Notes: generated by a model from the letters alone, not told the origin. A DNA stretch of 64,000 nt from Talinum fruticosum (GCA_021018815.1 JAITYX010000030.1:1999001-2063000), one strand, 5' to 3'; counted from the stretch's first letter, positions 1 through 13,145 are shown. Translations and numbers: made by a program.

Positions 1-90
1 TGTGTCCACCCAAAATCGAACCCGGGTAGAGAGCTTGAGAATTGGGTGAGTATCCACCAAGCTACTCACCTCTTGGCAAGTACATCATGG
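1..90. repeat. Partial copy of a dispersed repeat family
   Basis: The first 90 bases resemble the last third of the repeat at 37797-37980: a 'gtg(t/c)ccacc(c/a)aaaat(c/t)gaacc' core, then a 'gag' rich stretch, then 'ccactcacctctcg' versus 'ctactcacctcttgg'. Related copies lie at about 27590-27815 and 32695-32885. The left part of this copy would lie outside the window. The class is unknown; a SINE-like or other non-autonomous element is possible. Confidence 0.4.
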
Positions 91-3000
91 TATATCTATG
101 TATATTTTTGGTTGTCTTGTTAAATCATCCTCCATCTCTGTCAGAAAATTAAAGCATTCAGCTGGCGAGCATTGACTCAATATCTATATATAGACTATAG
201 AAATTTATAAGCTTTATCCATTACATTTACACCCTAATAAATCTTTATGAAAGTTAATGCCACTATGTCCATTCGTAGAGAACTATAACCATCACCATAG
301 ATTTGAACATAGATTTACAATGCCGACTCCGAGAACTTTTATCAATTTAAGTAATAAGTGTTAACAGTCTGTTCGACATAAGATTATTCGATTTACTTTT
401 TTTTTATTCAGGTATCTCAATCTGTAATATAATTCGCAGAAAATGTGTTCGTTTTAATTTATAATTATTAATTAAATTAAATATTAAAGAGTTTGATTTC
501 TCAAAAGGATAGAGGAAGAGTAGGAATCCAATAATCCAACCAAAAAAACAAAGAACTTAAATTGGAAAGGAGAAGAGGGCAAGGTATTAATTTCTTAGAT
601 AAGGACCCTTGAGTTGAAGATGAGAACCGTTATATGCATAAAATAATAAAAGGACCACATTTAAATACTTTTGTACAATAAATAATATAGTTTGTTTGAA
701 AATTCTAGACTCTTTGCATTTTTCTTATTGGAATATTACAATTCTATAAAAAGGAGGAAAAATAAAAAGATTATACTCATAATAATGAAGAGTTTTTCAT
801 TGGATGAAATTTACTTTAAAAGATGCCTTGTTGTTTTTTTAATAAAAATATTCCATTTTTTTTTTTTTTGATAGAAAATATTCCAAAGTTATGCATTGGA
901 GTTAAACTTTTCATCATTCTAAAAGAAATATTGGAATCAAATTGAACACTATAACAATAGCTATGATAAATCCCAAAACATTACATTATATTAACTTTAA
1001 ACATTACATTAATTAAAATTAACAAAAGTCTTTGATTTTTTTAAATAATAAATGATGGTATTGAAATTAAAATGTTTTTTCCATGCTTGGCTTTTCCGTA
1101 GTAGGGGATATATCACAATAGGTATATCATGGGTCCGGATCTATGCATCCGATAATATGATATAATTGAAGAAATGATTTAATCTTTTTTAGAAGGGGAT
1201 CATAGAAATACGAGCTGAATTTTAAAAAATTAAAATAAAATACTATTATAATAAATTAAGTTTATAAAATTGAGTCTACCATATAATTTGAAGTTATATC
1301 ATTGGACATAAATACAATTTTTCCTAACGGAAAGAAAGCAAAAGTGATGAACTTAATTTAGTTTTGTGTAAATAAAATTTATCTTTTCATATGTAAGAGT
1401 GTTGTTTTATCTCACTGAAGCGGATATTACTTTCTCATACTTATGAGAGTTATGATGTCAATTGACATGATCATTGGCATTGGATGAAAATCGACCTTCA
1501 AAAACAATATAGCACAGAATGTGATGTCTTCCATATCAATAATAGAGTGACAGATTCATTAACATATGTGCAATTTGACGTTTATTAATAAAATCGCTAT
1601 ATTTTCCATAAAACAAAAGATCAACTTAAATAAGTAGATGAGTAGAGTGTAGTAGAACTCAAAAAGAAAGTCCATAACTTCATAAGAAAGGATGTCCCCT
1701 CACAAAGGGTTCAAAGATGATCAACCATCATTGCTATTATTCAAATAAACAAGAAACATATCCTTGCAAAGTTATATTATTATTGTGGATATTATATCTT
1801 AATTATGAGATCAATAATTCCTCATTTTTGGCCAAGTATATGAGCTTTCTTGTTCTTCTTTTTTGTTTTTTTTAAAAAAATTTAAGAAAAAGGGTATGAG
1901 AATGTTTGTTTAGAGGGATGGTGGAGCAGTTTGGAGCCCCTTAGCCTTTTGGATGAGAACTAACCTTACATTTGTTGACATCCATTTTGGAGACCAAGCT
2001 CTATTTAATATGGTTAAAACAATATTTAATACTCAAGGCTTTCTGCCCCCTACATTATTACAATAAAATCTCACCAAAGTTGGAAGTTTGGTAATAATCC
2101 ATAAATACAAGTATTAATTATTAAATTATTGGGATTTTCATATCAACTAATGTACTTTGAATATGGGTATATTGTTAGCTCATACCTAAATATTTCTACC
2201 TGAGTTTATAAATCTGGTGATGCATTATACTTTGAGAAATAAAATTTAATTTTTTTTACAAAGGGAACGGTTGAAATATAGATTATGACCCTTTTACTAA
2301 GTCTACCGGATAGAAGATGATAGAGAGCCAACTATCGTTGCCATGGAGATAGTACACGGACCTATAACTATCACTTGGGACGGGAATTAAAACAAAATAC
2401 TATTTTATAATAACTTGAATCTAGAGACCTGGATCCATAATATAATTTGTAATCCTACTTGGATCTAATTAACCACTACAACGGAGTTTAGTTAGTTGTG
2501 TAGAAGATATAAACACAAGATGCTAACATATTATATCATAACATTATGCCACCATCTATAGTTCGATTTTTTTAGTCCCTTGTTTATTTATGCATATGAC
2601 CTTTACCAACATTTTGTGCGGACATTTATAAGTGACATGCAAAATATTGTATAAATCTTTCACAATATAGATTCTTGTAGAAAAATAATGATCACCATAA
2701 AAGATGTACAAACCTATAATTATTGCTCAAGTACAAAATAAATATTGTGATACCCATGACCTATCATAGTGAACATTTTAATCTAATTCTTTCCAATTGT
2801 AACACTTCAGCCCCTATTCAGACTACATACGTTATGAAGAACAACTTTAAAAATCGTTAGCTATCCCTGTAAATTATTACGAGTCTTTTAAGCATGCTCT
2901 GCTATTCCCGGATTATTTGGGAACTTTAGCAGGAGAAGTATAGTAGTGTTTCCAAATAGATATGTAAGAAAATGATGTAGGGTTGAATGATTGAGTTTCA

Positions 3001-5517
3001 CTTGAGTATTTAGTTTAAAGAGGAGGCCACAGGCCAGGGAGAATCTAACCAAACTACCAACTGATTTTGGATGTTCCCTCCCAAGTCTCAAGGTGATTTG
3101 TACAAATTATTCTTTTATATTTTCATGATAAAATAAATAAATAAATATTGTACAATAATTATTTATTTTGGTCACTAAAATTAAAAGATATATATATATA
3201 TGAGTGGCGCCATTTACTCAGCAAAAGAGGGATGATATGTTTGTAGGTGGGAGGAAATTTCTGAAATTATTGATTCCTTTGGGGCCACCTTTGTTACACT
3301 AATCCACTATTAATGCCTACTTTGCAATCAATTTGTAGAGTCTAATTCAAAGATCATTCATGATTATTATGCCTAACCATGCTTTTTATTAATTAAGCAT
3401 ATCGATCATGTGGATTATTTATACAATTAGTATGGTGATTACATTATGCCTTATATGTTTAAAATGAGATATTCTCGTGTATTTTCTTTATGCCAAATCA
3501 AGTTGGTACAAGCGAGATTTGGACCCAGATTTTTACCGATAATTTTGGGCAATCAAGTTCCTGATGTGACTATGAGGCAAAGGTGGTCCATATAGGTGAT
3601 TTGAACTCATATTTTTACAAATAATTTTTAGACATCTTATTTTAATTAGCAAGATTAGCTAAACGATTGATTGTACAACCAGAAAAGACTCAAAGTTCTT
3701 GAATACAACTTGACAAGAAAGATAGAACTGACTGGTATAGATAAATATGTGAATGATATGCATAAATATATAGATCATAATTGAGTTGGATGTCTAGTCC
3801 AAGATTGGAAGGTGCGAATCCATCATGAAAAATTAAGGACATAAACTAAACATAGTGGTGACCCATGACACCAATAATGAGAGAACTAAGCAATACTAGC
3901 CATATAAAAGATATGCACAAATATATGTACACACATATAGCAATGCCGACCATGCATAGCCAAAAGAGACGAGGAGGTGTGGAACCACTGAGCCCTGGCC
4001 AACCGGCCAAAGGGCATGTCATGAGCCCATCCCTCATGAGAGATAGAGAGAGATAGGCAAGCATGAATACATATGGTGTGGATGGAGGAATAATGGTGGT
4101 TATGTATGTGGGTATTATATGTGAATGAAGGGTGACATTGGCTAAGTTAAGGGTGGGTGAGTAGACCCAAAGGGCCAAAAGTGACCAATGAAGGGCATAC
4201 TACATAGGGTACTTTGAGGGATAATTGATGGAGGGCTCTCCAAAGTGGTAACCCCACCAACCCTAATTAGCCCTAATGGGGGTAGGGTTAGCTACCCCAG
4301 CCTCTCAATGAACTCATTGCCTTGCCAAGACAAGACATGCTGGCCCCTATACTAATACTACCCCCAAATTTAACTGTTTATTGCTATATGTATATGATTT
4401 GTGGGATCAAACTCATCCCTTTTGGCCTTTTGCTAAAAAAAAAAAAAAATTACAACAACAGAGTTCTAGAGAATACTTTTATGTATAAGATCAGTTTCTT
4501 TTTATTAGATTACATATCGTATTTGCATTGATATGTCTCTTTCATCTTATATAGTTGAGTTGGTTTAGTAAATTAATACTTGCCTACATTGTACAGTCTT
4601 AAATTGACTTTCACATTAAATAGCCCAATGAATAAAGTGATTTTCGCAAAACAACAGCCACGTAACTCTCCGATATGGGCTATACATGTGACGCGATTTG
4701 ATCTCACCCGTTAAATAATTAAAATCATATTTTCTAAAATAAACATAAATTTAATAAAAATAGAAGAAAACCAATTAATTTATCAAAGTGATGGTTGAAC
4801 ACCTCAAAAGTGAGTGTGTTTTGGGTCTTGATTCAATGCCTGATATAAAATAATATGAAAATTAAACAAGGAAAAATGAGATAATAAAAATTGTCAGATT
4901 TATATTTAAAAAATCATGGATGGGAAGTAAATATCCTTTTCAATAATTATTTGGTTGAGTGGATAGATTGCTTTAATTTCCCACACATTATATCTTTTTC
5001 ATTCACACTCTGTATGTGAGTGATCATGTGATGCAGCCAGTAGTAGCCAACCCCATGCTTCATTTATTTATTTTCCCCAACCTTTTTTTTTAAGGAAAAT
5101 CTTATATTTTGCCATAATTTTTGAGATTAATTAGTTCAAAAAATTTCTCATCATCTACTTTCTAATTATAATAAATTTGCGCTTTATCAACTAAACTACA
5201 AACACTTCCGACTAAATTTGGGTCGATTAGCAACTTTAGCTGATATTAATATCCCACTATTAGATAAGTCGTACTTCCTGAATTTAAAAATACTTCATTT
5301 ATATATAACCCGAAAATTCGTCTCAATTCCTCGTCATTTTTATTGTTCTTATCCTTCCCCCTTTTTTTTATTTTATTTTTTGAGACAAAAGAACACTACA
5401 TAAGCATGGAAAAGGACAATGATTTGGTGATGATTATGAGTTTGTGCCAACCATATTCTTATAAATTATAAGTACTTAATTAAGTACAATTATCCAGTGA
5501 TTAAGGCCGTTGATTTA

Positions 5518-5520
<3 letters not shown>
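91..5520. other. AT-rich intergenic DNA
   Basis: No convincing coding sequence on either strand: the open frames are short, low in complexity and match no family I recognise. The stretch has many A/T homopolymers and short TA runs (for example 3190-3201). The 3850-4330 part is less AT-rich and has small overlapping open frames on both strands without domain signatures. No tRNA or known miRNA precursor was recognised. Confidence 0.6.

Positions 5521-5521
<1 letters not shown>

Positions 5522-5606
<85 letters not shown>
5522..5606. repeat. (TA)n microsatellite, about 42 units
   Basis: An uninterrupted alternating TA run of about 85 bp. The minus-strand poly-(Ile-Tyr) open frame across it is an artefact of the repeat. 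Confidence 0.98.
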
Positions 5607-5608
<2 letters not shown>

Positions 5609-7059
5609 GAAATTGTGTTTGTTTTATATTACTAGAATTTTTCTGCAAGTTGGATTTGTGTTCATGGAAGAGAGAGAAGGGGGAGGCATGTGGAGGCAAT
5701 TTTGAAGATCATCTGATGCCATTCCACATGGCTTCTTGTGCTTCATGTCTCCTCCCAATTCACTTGGGGATTTTTTTTTCTTTATAAGTAATTTATTAAT
5801 TATCCAAATTCATATCCCGACAGTCATTCTAGGATGTTGCGGGTTAAATTGGGTACCAGTGGTTGGAACTTGAAGTCGGATCACGAACTAATGCATCTAT
5901 TATACATTTAGAAATTTATATTCTCAGGACATAAGTTAATAAATAGTTAGACGAAAGACTAAATGAGAGAAATTTTATGGGTTAAATATAATAGCGTGAC
6001 ATCTGGTAGTACGTGACCTCAGATGAATATAAAAATTTGCAAGACCAGGGACTGGCAATCGGCTGCCACTTGTCCTTTGATATCTGGAGACTCATATAGT
6101 GGCCCAGTAAAGTAGGCCCAATGTGAAAAGTAGGCCCAGTAAAGCCTAGTACGAGAATTTCGAATCAGCCCAAAATAGTTTAGATTATTATACGCTTATG
6201 ACAAATGGATTTCCAACTTTAAATGTGAAATGATAGTTCTGTGATTTGTTTTTTCTTTTTCTTTTTCAGTTGAGTTGCCATGTGATGTGATACAAGGTAA
6301 TTTTTTTAATAGACAAGAGTATTTATTTTTTCCGAACTTAAACTTATCTAAATTGAATTAATTTTAATTAAGTTCAGTTAAATTAAATTAAAATAGTTGA
6401 ACTAAAATGAACTTATTTTATTGAACGGAATATATATATCCCTTAATTAATCTCCTCACCCTCCTTAGTATATAAAATAAAGTAAATTTGAATTCTCATA
6501 ATAAAAACATATACATTATTTAATTTGAATTCTCCTTGGTATATGTATTATCTAAATTAAGTAAAAAGGATGACAAAAATTATTGAAGTTCAAAATTGCT
6601 TGTATCCGTAATATGATGTATTATACTTTTGAATCACATGTCAATAAATATGTATATTGTAATTCGTAACAGAATTGGTTGTAGAGTTTTACAATAATGA
6701 AATCTATAAACTAATAACATGATAAAATTTAATGAAGAAAATCTAATCTTTTTGGAAAGGTAACGCGAATTTGTGACGCAAAAATTGCAAGAGTTTGAAG
6801 AACGGAATATGTCTATTTCGATTTGGAAAGTATCAAAGTCTTCAAGAAGTGAATCCGCTCCTAAAACCTCGTAGCCGTAGCACATCATCCCCTAATACCG
6901 TGCGATCCTGTAAAATCCAATTGGAGTCCAAAACGAAGTTGAGTTCGAATCCAATATGCGTTCAAACCGATTCCATATATGTATGTATATATTCGACTCC
7001 CAGCTTGCCCATGGATCCTATAAAATATCCTGTAATCTCATCTCGGGAAGGTCTATGCA
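5607..7059. other. Intergenic DNA upstream of the F-box gene
   Basis: AT-rich, with no gene supported. A 'tatatgtatgtatatattcg' stretch at about 6976-6995, 65-85 bp before the F-box start codon, could act as a TATA region for the downstream gene, but nothing else marks a promoter. Confidence 0.45.
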
Positions 7060-8155
7060 ATGGCAAATAATTGGGGAGAGAGATCCTAATTGACATAGCC
7101 GCGAAGATTGCCGAGCATATAGAGTTGTATGATGATTATGAAGCCTTTGCTCAAGTCTGTTCAAGCTGGAGGTTGGCAATCAAGCGAGCCCCTCGAAACG
7201 CACCCAGCCCCCTGCCGCTAATGTTGGTCGATCCCATTGACTCGTCCATACCGAAGATACTACAGCCTCACCAAGCGGATGTTTCGAAGATTGTTCCGCC
7301 GCCATCGGTTCTTGGACAAGACAAAGATGACCACACGGTAAGGTACTTCTCGCAAGGTTGGCTCATCTCGGTCACTCGGAATAATCGCAAGATCACCCTT
7401 TTCAATCCTCGTACGGGGATGTGATCGAGCCACCTGGGGTTTCAATTCATGACATCATGGTCACAGCTCTACGTCAATGCAAAGACTGGATGTTTGTGTC
7501 ATACTGTTGCCATGATCTATGAACGAAGTTACCGACTAGCGTTCGAAGACCCGGGCAGGATAGGTGGCTTAAGCCGTGTTCTCCTGATTTCGGCTATGGT
7601 TGGTGTTATGATGCAATCTTCTTTCAGGGGGAGTTGTATGCCATCAATAATAGTGGTGTCATTTGGGCTTTTCGAGGATTGAATGATGAGAAGATGCAAC
7701 CGATTTCACCTGAGTTTATCGTGAAGTTGGGATGCAACGAGGCTTCTAGGCCAATTCGACCACTTATATCTAGTGGAATCAACATCGGATGTCGGGATAC
7801 CTTGCTTGTTAGTGGTGCACGGGATTGCTTCTTTGACTACGAATGGCGATTACAGGACAAGATCATTCAGAGTATTTGATATTAATGTTGAGGCTGGAGA
7901 GGCCAAACAAGTGAGCAACTTAGGGAACAGGGCTATCTTCATAGGCTATAATTCTACCTTTTCACGTGACAAGCATCCTCCGGTGATGATCGTGGTTGTC
8001 AACCTAATCGCATTTATTCCACGAGCATCTATTTCACGGATGATGACAGCCACACGTAAGAGGTTATAACTCCGAATCGAGGGGAACAGCCATGGGCATT
8101 TACGAGTCTCACACTATACCAACCAATCCAATACCAACATATCTTGTTATATTGA
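7060..8155 (+). pseudogene. F-box/DUF295 (KIB1-4 type) gene, frameshifted and cut by a retrotransposon
   Basis: Plant F-box proteins with a C-terminal DUF295 domain are SCF ubiquitin-ligase substrate adaptors. The start chosen is ATG 7060 (Met-Ala-Asn-Asn-Trp), which fits the usual 'MANWSEL' beginning. The F-box helix region follows (ILIDIAAKIAEH...AFAQVCSSWRLA), then 'LFNPRTG', 'LAFEDPG', 'DAIFFQGELYAI', 'FRVFDINVEAGE' and near 8020 a degraded 'CxPNxIYFTDDS' box, all in the DUF295 order. The frame changes at least five times: near the G runs at 7071-7076, 7415-7418 and 7553-7555, and also near 7508 and 7800-7810. A further break follows the C-terminal box. The last tens of codons are displaced by the LTR retrotransposon starting at 8156. 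Three of the frame changes could be missing bases in G runs, so sequencing error may exaggerate the damage; the transposon interruption is independent of that. The family call is good; the exact subfamily is not determined. Confidence 0.75.
8140..8155. repeat. 5' flank of the retrotransposon: putative target-site copy inside a 15-bp direct repeat
   Basis: TTGA at 8152-8155 matches TTGA at 16561-16564 directly after the 3' LTR, a possible 4-bp (or 5-bp, ATTGA) target-site duplication. In addition the 15-mer at 8140-8154 (tatcttgttatattg) recurs exactly at 16586-16600, beyond the 3' LTR. Confidence 0.6.
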
Positions 8156-8779
8156 TGATTCGGGTATTTCCGGACGATAGCAGACTCACCCGCCATGTCA
8201 CTAGCCACCTGGGCCTAATCAGTCGGATAAGGGAAGTATCGGCCCAAGCCAACCCTTAACGGGCCAGGTAAAGCCCAAAGCCCATTAGGGCTAGGGTTTC
8301 CTCCTAAACCATGGTAAAGTACCGTTTTACCCCTTTAAAATCCTCTATAAATACCCATCTTTTCTCAATCCCAAGGCGTGTTATGTTCATTTTGACAAGA
8401 CATCTCATTTGGAGGATAATCACTTAAGTCTTCAAGCTCTCAAGCTCCTAAGCTCTCAACACTCATCCACATTCATAACGTTCATCAACGTTCATCGGCA
8501 CTCATCCCGAGAACTTCCATTTTGGAAATCTTCTCGTCTCCCAAGGAGTCCCCACGTACATCGAGGAAGATCTCCTCGATCCATTCGAACTTAGTTCATT
8601 ACTAACTTGAGCGTCGGAGGGCGTTCCCGGGATCCACCACCCGGGCTTCGCCTTTTGCGGGTTCGAGCAGTCGTCACTCGGAACTCGGATCGATCGTGCC
8701 ACGTCCTCGGAACCGGAGCGGTAAATCCTTCCTTTCTCCGAATCATCAATCCACATCATCAACTCGGTTTTCTCCGGAA
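8156..8779 (+). repeat. 5' LTR
   Basis: Begins TGATTCGGG and matches 15912-16540 almost throughout. The match stops after 'ctccggaa', where the 3' LTR continues for about 20 more bases to a CA end. A deletion between two 'ccgga' copies in the 5' LTR would explain this. It contains a TATAAATA box and the 'ctctcaagctcctaagctctcaa' repeats of the R/U5 region. Confidence 0.9.
8346..8353 (+). promoter_or_regulatory. TATA box of the 5' LTR
   Basis: TATAAATA inside 'cctctataaatacccatc', about 190 bp into the LTR and preceded by a CCAAT-poor, C-rich stretch. The identical site in the 3' LTR is at 16102-16109. It probably sets the U3/R boundary about 30 bp downstream. Confidence 0.7.
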
Positions 8780-8785
8780 ATTGTT

Positions 8786-8804
8786 TGGCGCCGTCCGTGG
8801 GGAG
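8786..8804 (+). other. Primer-binding site of the retrotransposon
   Basis: TGGCGCCGTCCGTGGGGAG begins a few bases after the 5' LTR. TGGCGCCG fits the CCA-terminated acceptor end of a tRNA; the 'ggcgccgt..g.gggga' pattern is common in plant Ty3/Gypsy elements. The exact primer tRNA (possibly Asp-like) is not certain. Confidence 0.65.
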
Positions 8805-8815
8805 GAAAGTAGCAT

Positions 8816-10640
8816 ATGGTCACCGGTGGCATCGGATCTCGATCCAAGATGACTCGCGACACAAACAACCCACTGGTCCCTCACCCTCATCGTTCAATGC
8901 CTACGGGAGGCCAATCCCGCGACGCTCCTCAAGTTGAGGATGCGGAATCGTCTCGGCCGGTCTACCGGCAACCGCCATACCAGGCCGGAGGGGTACATCA
9001 CCTTAGGGGCTCTCCGGAACCTAATAGAGACCCTTAAAACGACCGTCGCACAGCAAGTGCAAGAACAAGTGCGAGCCATCATGGAACAGCGCATGCCAAT
9101 CATGCCCTTCCATTATGCCCCGACTCATGGGTACGGCACAACCCCCGGGAGGTCAGCCTGTTGGCTACTTCTTGGGCGGGATGCCTTCCCATGCAGCCCC
9201 GAACAACCAACCGAGGCACCAAGCTGCGCTTGCTTTTGAACAGCCAAGTGCCCTCCCGACAAGGCGTCACGAAGAAGGCGATGCCCGAGGGATTATTGAT
9301 GCAAAGAAAGCTCTCCATAAAGCCAACGAGAATGTTACAACTTCGCACACGGCCTCGACCCCTTATGCTACCCACAGCAGGCGTTCTCCCTGGTTCGACG
9401 ATCATGGCGACGCCCTTGGCCCAAACACGGAGCGAAGGCCCCCAGGAGCATAAGGTCCGCCGATCTCGCACGATCGGCTACACGTAGCCGCAATTCTCAT
9501 CGAGCCTGCAATGCCCCAGGCGCAACCAAGAGCGGTCCGCCGCCCGAGAGCGTGAGCGATCAAGAGAAAGGCGGAATGAGCAATCAAATCCGAAGGGTCC
9601 CGAGAAGTCGGAGAGGACCAGGCGCACTCCTCCTCAATCTAAGAGGAGGAAGAGTCCTTCCCCGGTGGAAGTTCCACGTCACCAACCCCGCGCCGTCCCT
9701 ATATCCGGCTCCGATTCAAGGCCAACTCGGAATGCTTTCAACACTCCATTTTCGAAGAAGATTATGAATGCTCCCGAATGAAGAAAATAAAGGTTCCAAA
9801 CATTGATCCATACAATGGCACAACCGATCCCGAAGATCACTTGGCGTACTACAAGTTCCACATGTACGTTCGTAACTTGACGATGCAACCTACTGCCGAT
9901 TCTTCCCTGGTACACTAAAGGGAGTCGCGCAGAAATGGTTCAACAATCTTCCCCAAGGGAGCATCTTTTCCTTTGAAGAGCTATGCGAGAAGTTCGTCGC
10001 ACAATTCATTGTGAGTTGCAAGCGTAAGAAGACTACCATCCACCTCTCCAAGATTAAGCAAGGGAGAAACGAGACCCTTAGGTTTCATGGAGAGGTTGTC
10101 CTTATCTCCGACTCGCAAGACGGAGTTGCCTACACTGCCTTCCTTAACGGACTCGAAGCGGAAGATTCAAATTTTCCCTCGCTGAACAAAAGGTGTCCAC
10201 CTTAGCGAAGCACTCCGAAAGGCGGCTGACTTTATTCGAGCCACGAGAGATCTGCGCGGAGGAAGGACATGAGGTCGGAAGGAAAGGAGGAGATGAAAAA
10301 TTTAATCCTCGAAATGAAGTGGACCACCGTTTCAACACCGACCCCGCAGTATTCCGATGGAGATCAAAGGGCACCCCATGCTTAAGAAACCGCCTCCCAT
10401 GTCCACTCTTGCGAAAGCGCGAGCTTCCGACAAATATTGCGAATTTCATGAACAAACCGGACACAACATTACAGAGTGTCACGCGTTAAAGAAGGCACTT
10501 GGGGAGTTGGCGGATAACGGGCAAATTGATCGCTTCCTCAAAAAGATACTTGTGGAGCACAAGGAGGTTCTTCAAGGCAAGGATATGAGCACTACGATGA
10601 GGACGATGCTACTAAGATTGTAGCCACCATCGCTGGGGAT
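8816..10640 (+). pseudogene. Retrotransposon Gag, frameshifted
   Basis: Gag forms the virus-like particle of the element. The start is placed at ATG 8816 or 8849, shortly after the primer site. Traces in order: a Pro-rich N-terminus; 'YITLGALRNLIETLKTTVAQ' and 'QVQEQVRAIMEQ' (8995-9090); the conserved core from 'VPNIDPYNGTTDPEDHLAYY' (9790) through 'FPGTLKGVAQKWFNNLP' (9900-9950) to 'EELCEKFVAQF' and 'LSKIKQGRNETLRF' (9975-10085), typical of the Retrotrans_gag domain; and near 10430 'YCEFHEQTGHNITECHALK', a CxxH...HxxxxC motif of the kind that precedes the protease in these polyproteins. The frame changes repeatedly (around 8990, 9140, 9480, 9900, 10150 and 10340), so no single open frame remains. 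Confidence 0.85.
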
Positions 10641-10689
10641 TTGCAAGGGGCACGACCTTCTCCTTTTGGAAGGCTCACCTCGGGAGCGC

Positions 10690-11317
10690 TCAACAAGTCT
10701 TGATCACCGGCCAATCTCCACCTCCGAAGGTGCCCACAGTGACCTTCGGAGAACAAGATTTGAAAAGCATGGCTGCCCCACATGAGGATCCTTTAGTCAT
10801 CACATTGAAGATTTCGGACGCCATAGTCCGCAGGGTTCTTATCGACACAGGGAGCTCGGTTGGCGTCATCACCCTGGAATGCCTACGACAACCGAAGTAT
10901 GCCCCTCAAAATCTTGTTTCCCTCGTCAATCCTGTTGTCGGATTCGGAGAGCGGACGATACACCCCATAGGCATGATCCGCCTACCAGTCGGGGTTGGAG
11001 AGAAGGTCGGGGCCGAAACATCGAAGTCAAATTCCTAGTGATCGACATCCCTCTCGCCTACAATGTCATCATTGGACGTCCCACCCTCAACCAGATTAAA
11101 GCGGTCGTCGCTCAATACTTTCTCCTCATGAAGTATGAGCTTGATGATGGATCCGTAGGCGAGACTTATGGAGACCAAAATACCGCACGTGAATGCTATG
11201 TAGTAAGCCTTCGACCTTTGATGGAGAAACAGAAAGAAGAGGGGAAGACTCATGATGACCCCAAGGGTAAGAAGTTAAAGGTGGAGCCCCAACCAAAGTC
11301 TCCGAGATGATGATGGT
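10690..11317 (+). pseudogene. Retrotransposon aspartic protease region
   Basis: Retropepsin that would cleave Gag. 'VTFGEQDLKSMAAPHEDPLV' leads into 'RRVLIDTGSSVGVI' at about 10835-10870, where DTGSS is the catalytic aspartate motif. After a frame change near 11020 the sequence continues with 'FLVIDIPLAYNVIIGRPTLN' (about 11030-11095), the typical C-terminal half of this protease family, then 'YFLLMKYELDDG'. The frame ends at a TGA near 11310. In full-length elements RT follows directly; here it does not. Family membership is secure; activity is doubtful because of the frameshift. Confidence 0.85.
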
Positions 11318-13145
11318 GCGCTTTACCACCACGGAAGATCATGTCGAGGTCCGACTTGTGCCTCCCGAAGACATCCAGCTCATGAGATAGTGGTGCTTAT
11401 GTAAATAGTTCAAGCTCGTTATCCGGCGTGGGGGCCATTTTTTAAAGACCCACCCAGCTTAAGTCCCGGAGATTTTGTAAAGGAATCACCCACGATTGAC
11501 GCGATTTTTCCGAAAGCGCTCAACGGGGGCACACATTCTTCCCTTCAGTACGGACTTCGATCTTTCATCAATACAATGAGCAAGTTTTCTCGCATCTTTA
11601 CGTCTCATACTTTACTTTAAGACAATCTTGGGGGCATGAATAGGGGCTAATACAATCCCCTAGAACACCCAAGTCCCTAGTTCCTTTCGTTGTATTTTCT
11701 TAACTTTGTCAAAGTTAGAAGAAAAAGTAGGGGCTAATATCACCCCTAAGGCCTGCTAGTTTCTTTCGTTGTATGTTTTTCATTGTGCCAATTCGGGGCA
11801 ACACTCGGGGCTAATACAATCCCCTAGGATAGCCAAGTTGTAAAACTCAAAGAAGACTCAACTATGATGAAGGGTGATCATGTGCCCCAAGCGGCAAGAA
11901 AGCAAAAATCGGCAACAATAAAAAGAAGCAACGAGGCAAGTAAGCATCCAACAAGCATCAAAGGAAGGATCGATCGGAGATAAAAGTTCAAGCAAAACGA
12001 AAGAGTATCAATTCATAATGGCGCGCAGGACGTCAAAAATAACTCATATCCCACGAAGAGTCATGGAAAAGGGGGCCAATCCTCGGAGCCATCTTTGGCA
12101 TCCTCGCCAACGCCATCATCCTCGAGGATCTCCCCTCCTTTACCGCTTCCTCCTAAGGGATTGATATCGCCAAAGAGCTTGACTCCAAAGTAAAATCTTC
12201 GGAGCGAGATCCAAGCATAAGATAAGTAAATGCCAAGCATGAAGAGAACGACCATGGTCCTCGGATGCGTACATTCGTTAAAAGAAAGGCCTCTTGGACG
12301 AAAAAATTACTAGCGTACGCGACTCGACAAACAAAGATCACATAAGATCATAGAGGATCTCTAAGAGACATCACTCAAGCCTTAAGTCACCGGAAAAAGG
12401 CACAAGGTCAATGCCCTCGAAGAACACTCTTGTTCAGCAAGAAACCGCTCCGACGCTACAAGGTTCAATCTACGACGGATTAGCTCCGGATTCCGGCAAA
12501 GGATAATCGGGTGCCCACATTTCTCCTCAAAAATGAAGGGAGCGATGGTTCGTAAATTGAAGACGAAGAAGATGTTTGGCCGTCAAGGCACACGGTCGCT
12601 ATTATAGCCCAACGCTAAGCGTCGTTTGACGACATCAAGCTCGGAGGCAAACGAGAAGCTAACGAATACCTCCAACGTAAAATTACGACTTGGGCACAAT
12701 CATAGGCACCCTACGAAGGCCCATATTAAAGAGTTGATACAATTTAAGCTGAACGGGGAGTCAACACGAGGCTCATCGAAGAAGGGTCTGATTTTTCTCG
12801 ATCATAAAACGCCTAATATGTTTCGACTAACGGAGCCGGGGCCATCGCATTTCGAATTGGGTCGATATTCTCCGTCCGAATGAGCCTACAATTTCTCCAC
12901 TCTAAAATCGAGGTCGGTATTTTTTCCGTCCCCTTGAAAATTTTTGCGTATAAAATTGGTTGGGAATGTTTCCCCAAAAATATGTCAACCAAAAAAAAAA
13001 AAAAAAAGAGTCGATGAGAGAGGGCTTCCCGAGGACTCGGCCTCGGGGTAAGTCGCCGAGGCGTGGTCCGCCGCAGGGAAGGCGTGAGGGTTCGGCAGCA
13101 GCAGAGGGGAGCGCCGAGCAAAGAGTCTGCGCGGGGAGGGGGCTC
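11318..13145. other. Non-coding internal region of the retrotransposon
   Basis: No RT, RNase H or integrase motifs were seen. The 11640-11850 part repeats the phrases 'aggggctaata(caatcccct)' and 'ttcctttcgttgtat' two to three times with about 110-bp spacing, a degenerate tandem duplication. The remainder has only short open frames that I regard as chance. A poly-A run occurs at about 12991-13006. Confidence 0.65.

Noticed and set aside
3846..4531. Small open frames and locally higher GC, considered as a microRNA or small-protein gene
   Set aside because: No match to known plant miRNA sequences I could recall, no clean hairpin found by eye, and no protein motif.
5490..5699. Minus-strand open frame of 69 codons with poly-(Ile-Tyr)
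   Set aside because: Translation of a TA microsatellite.
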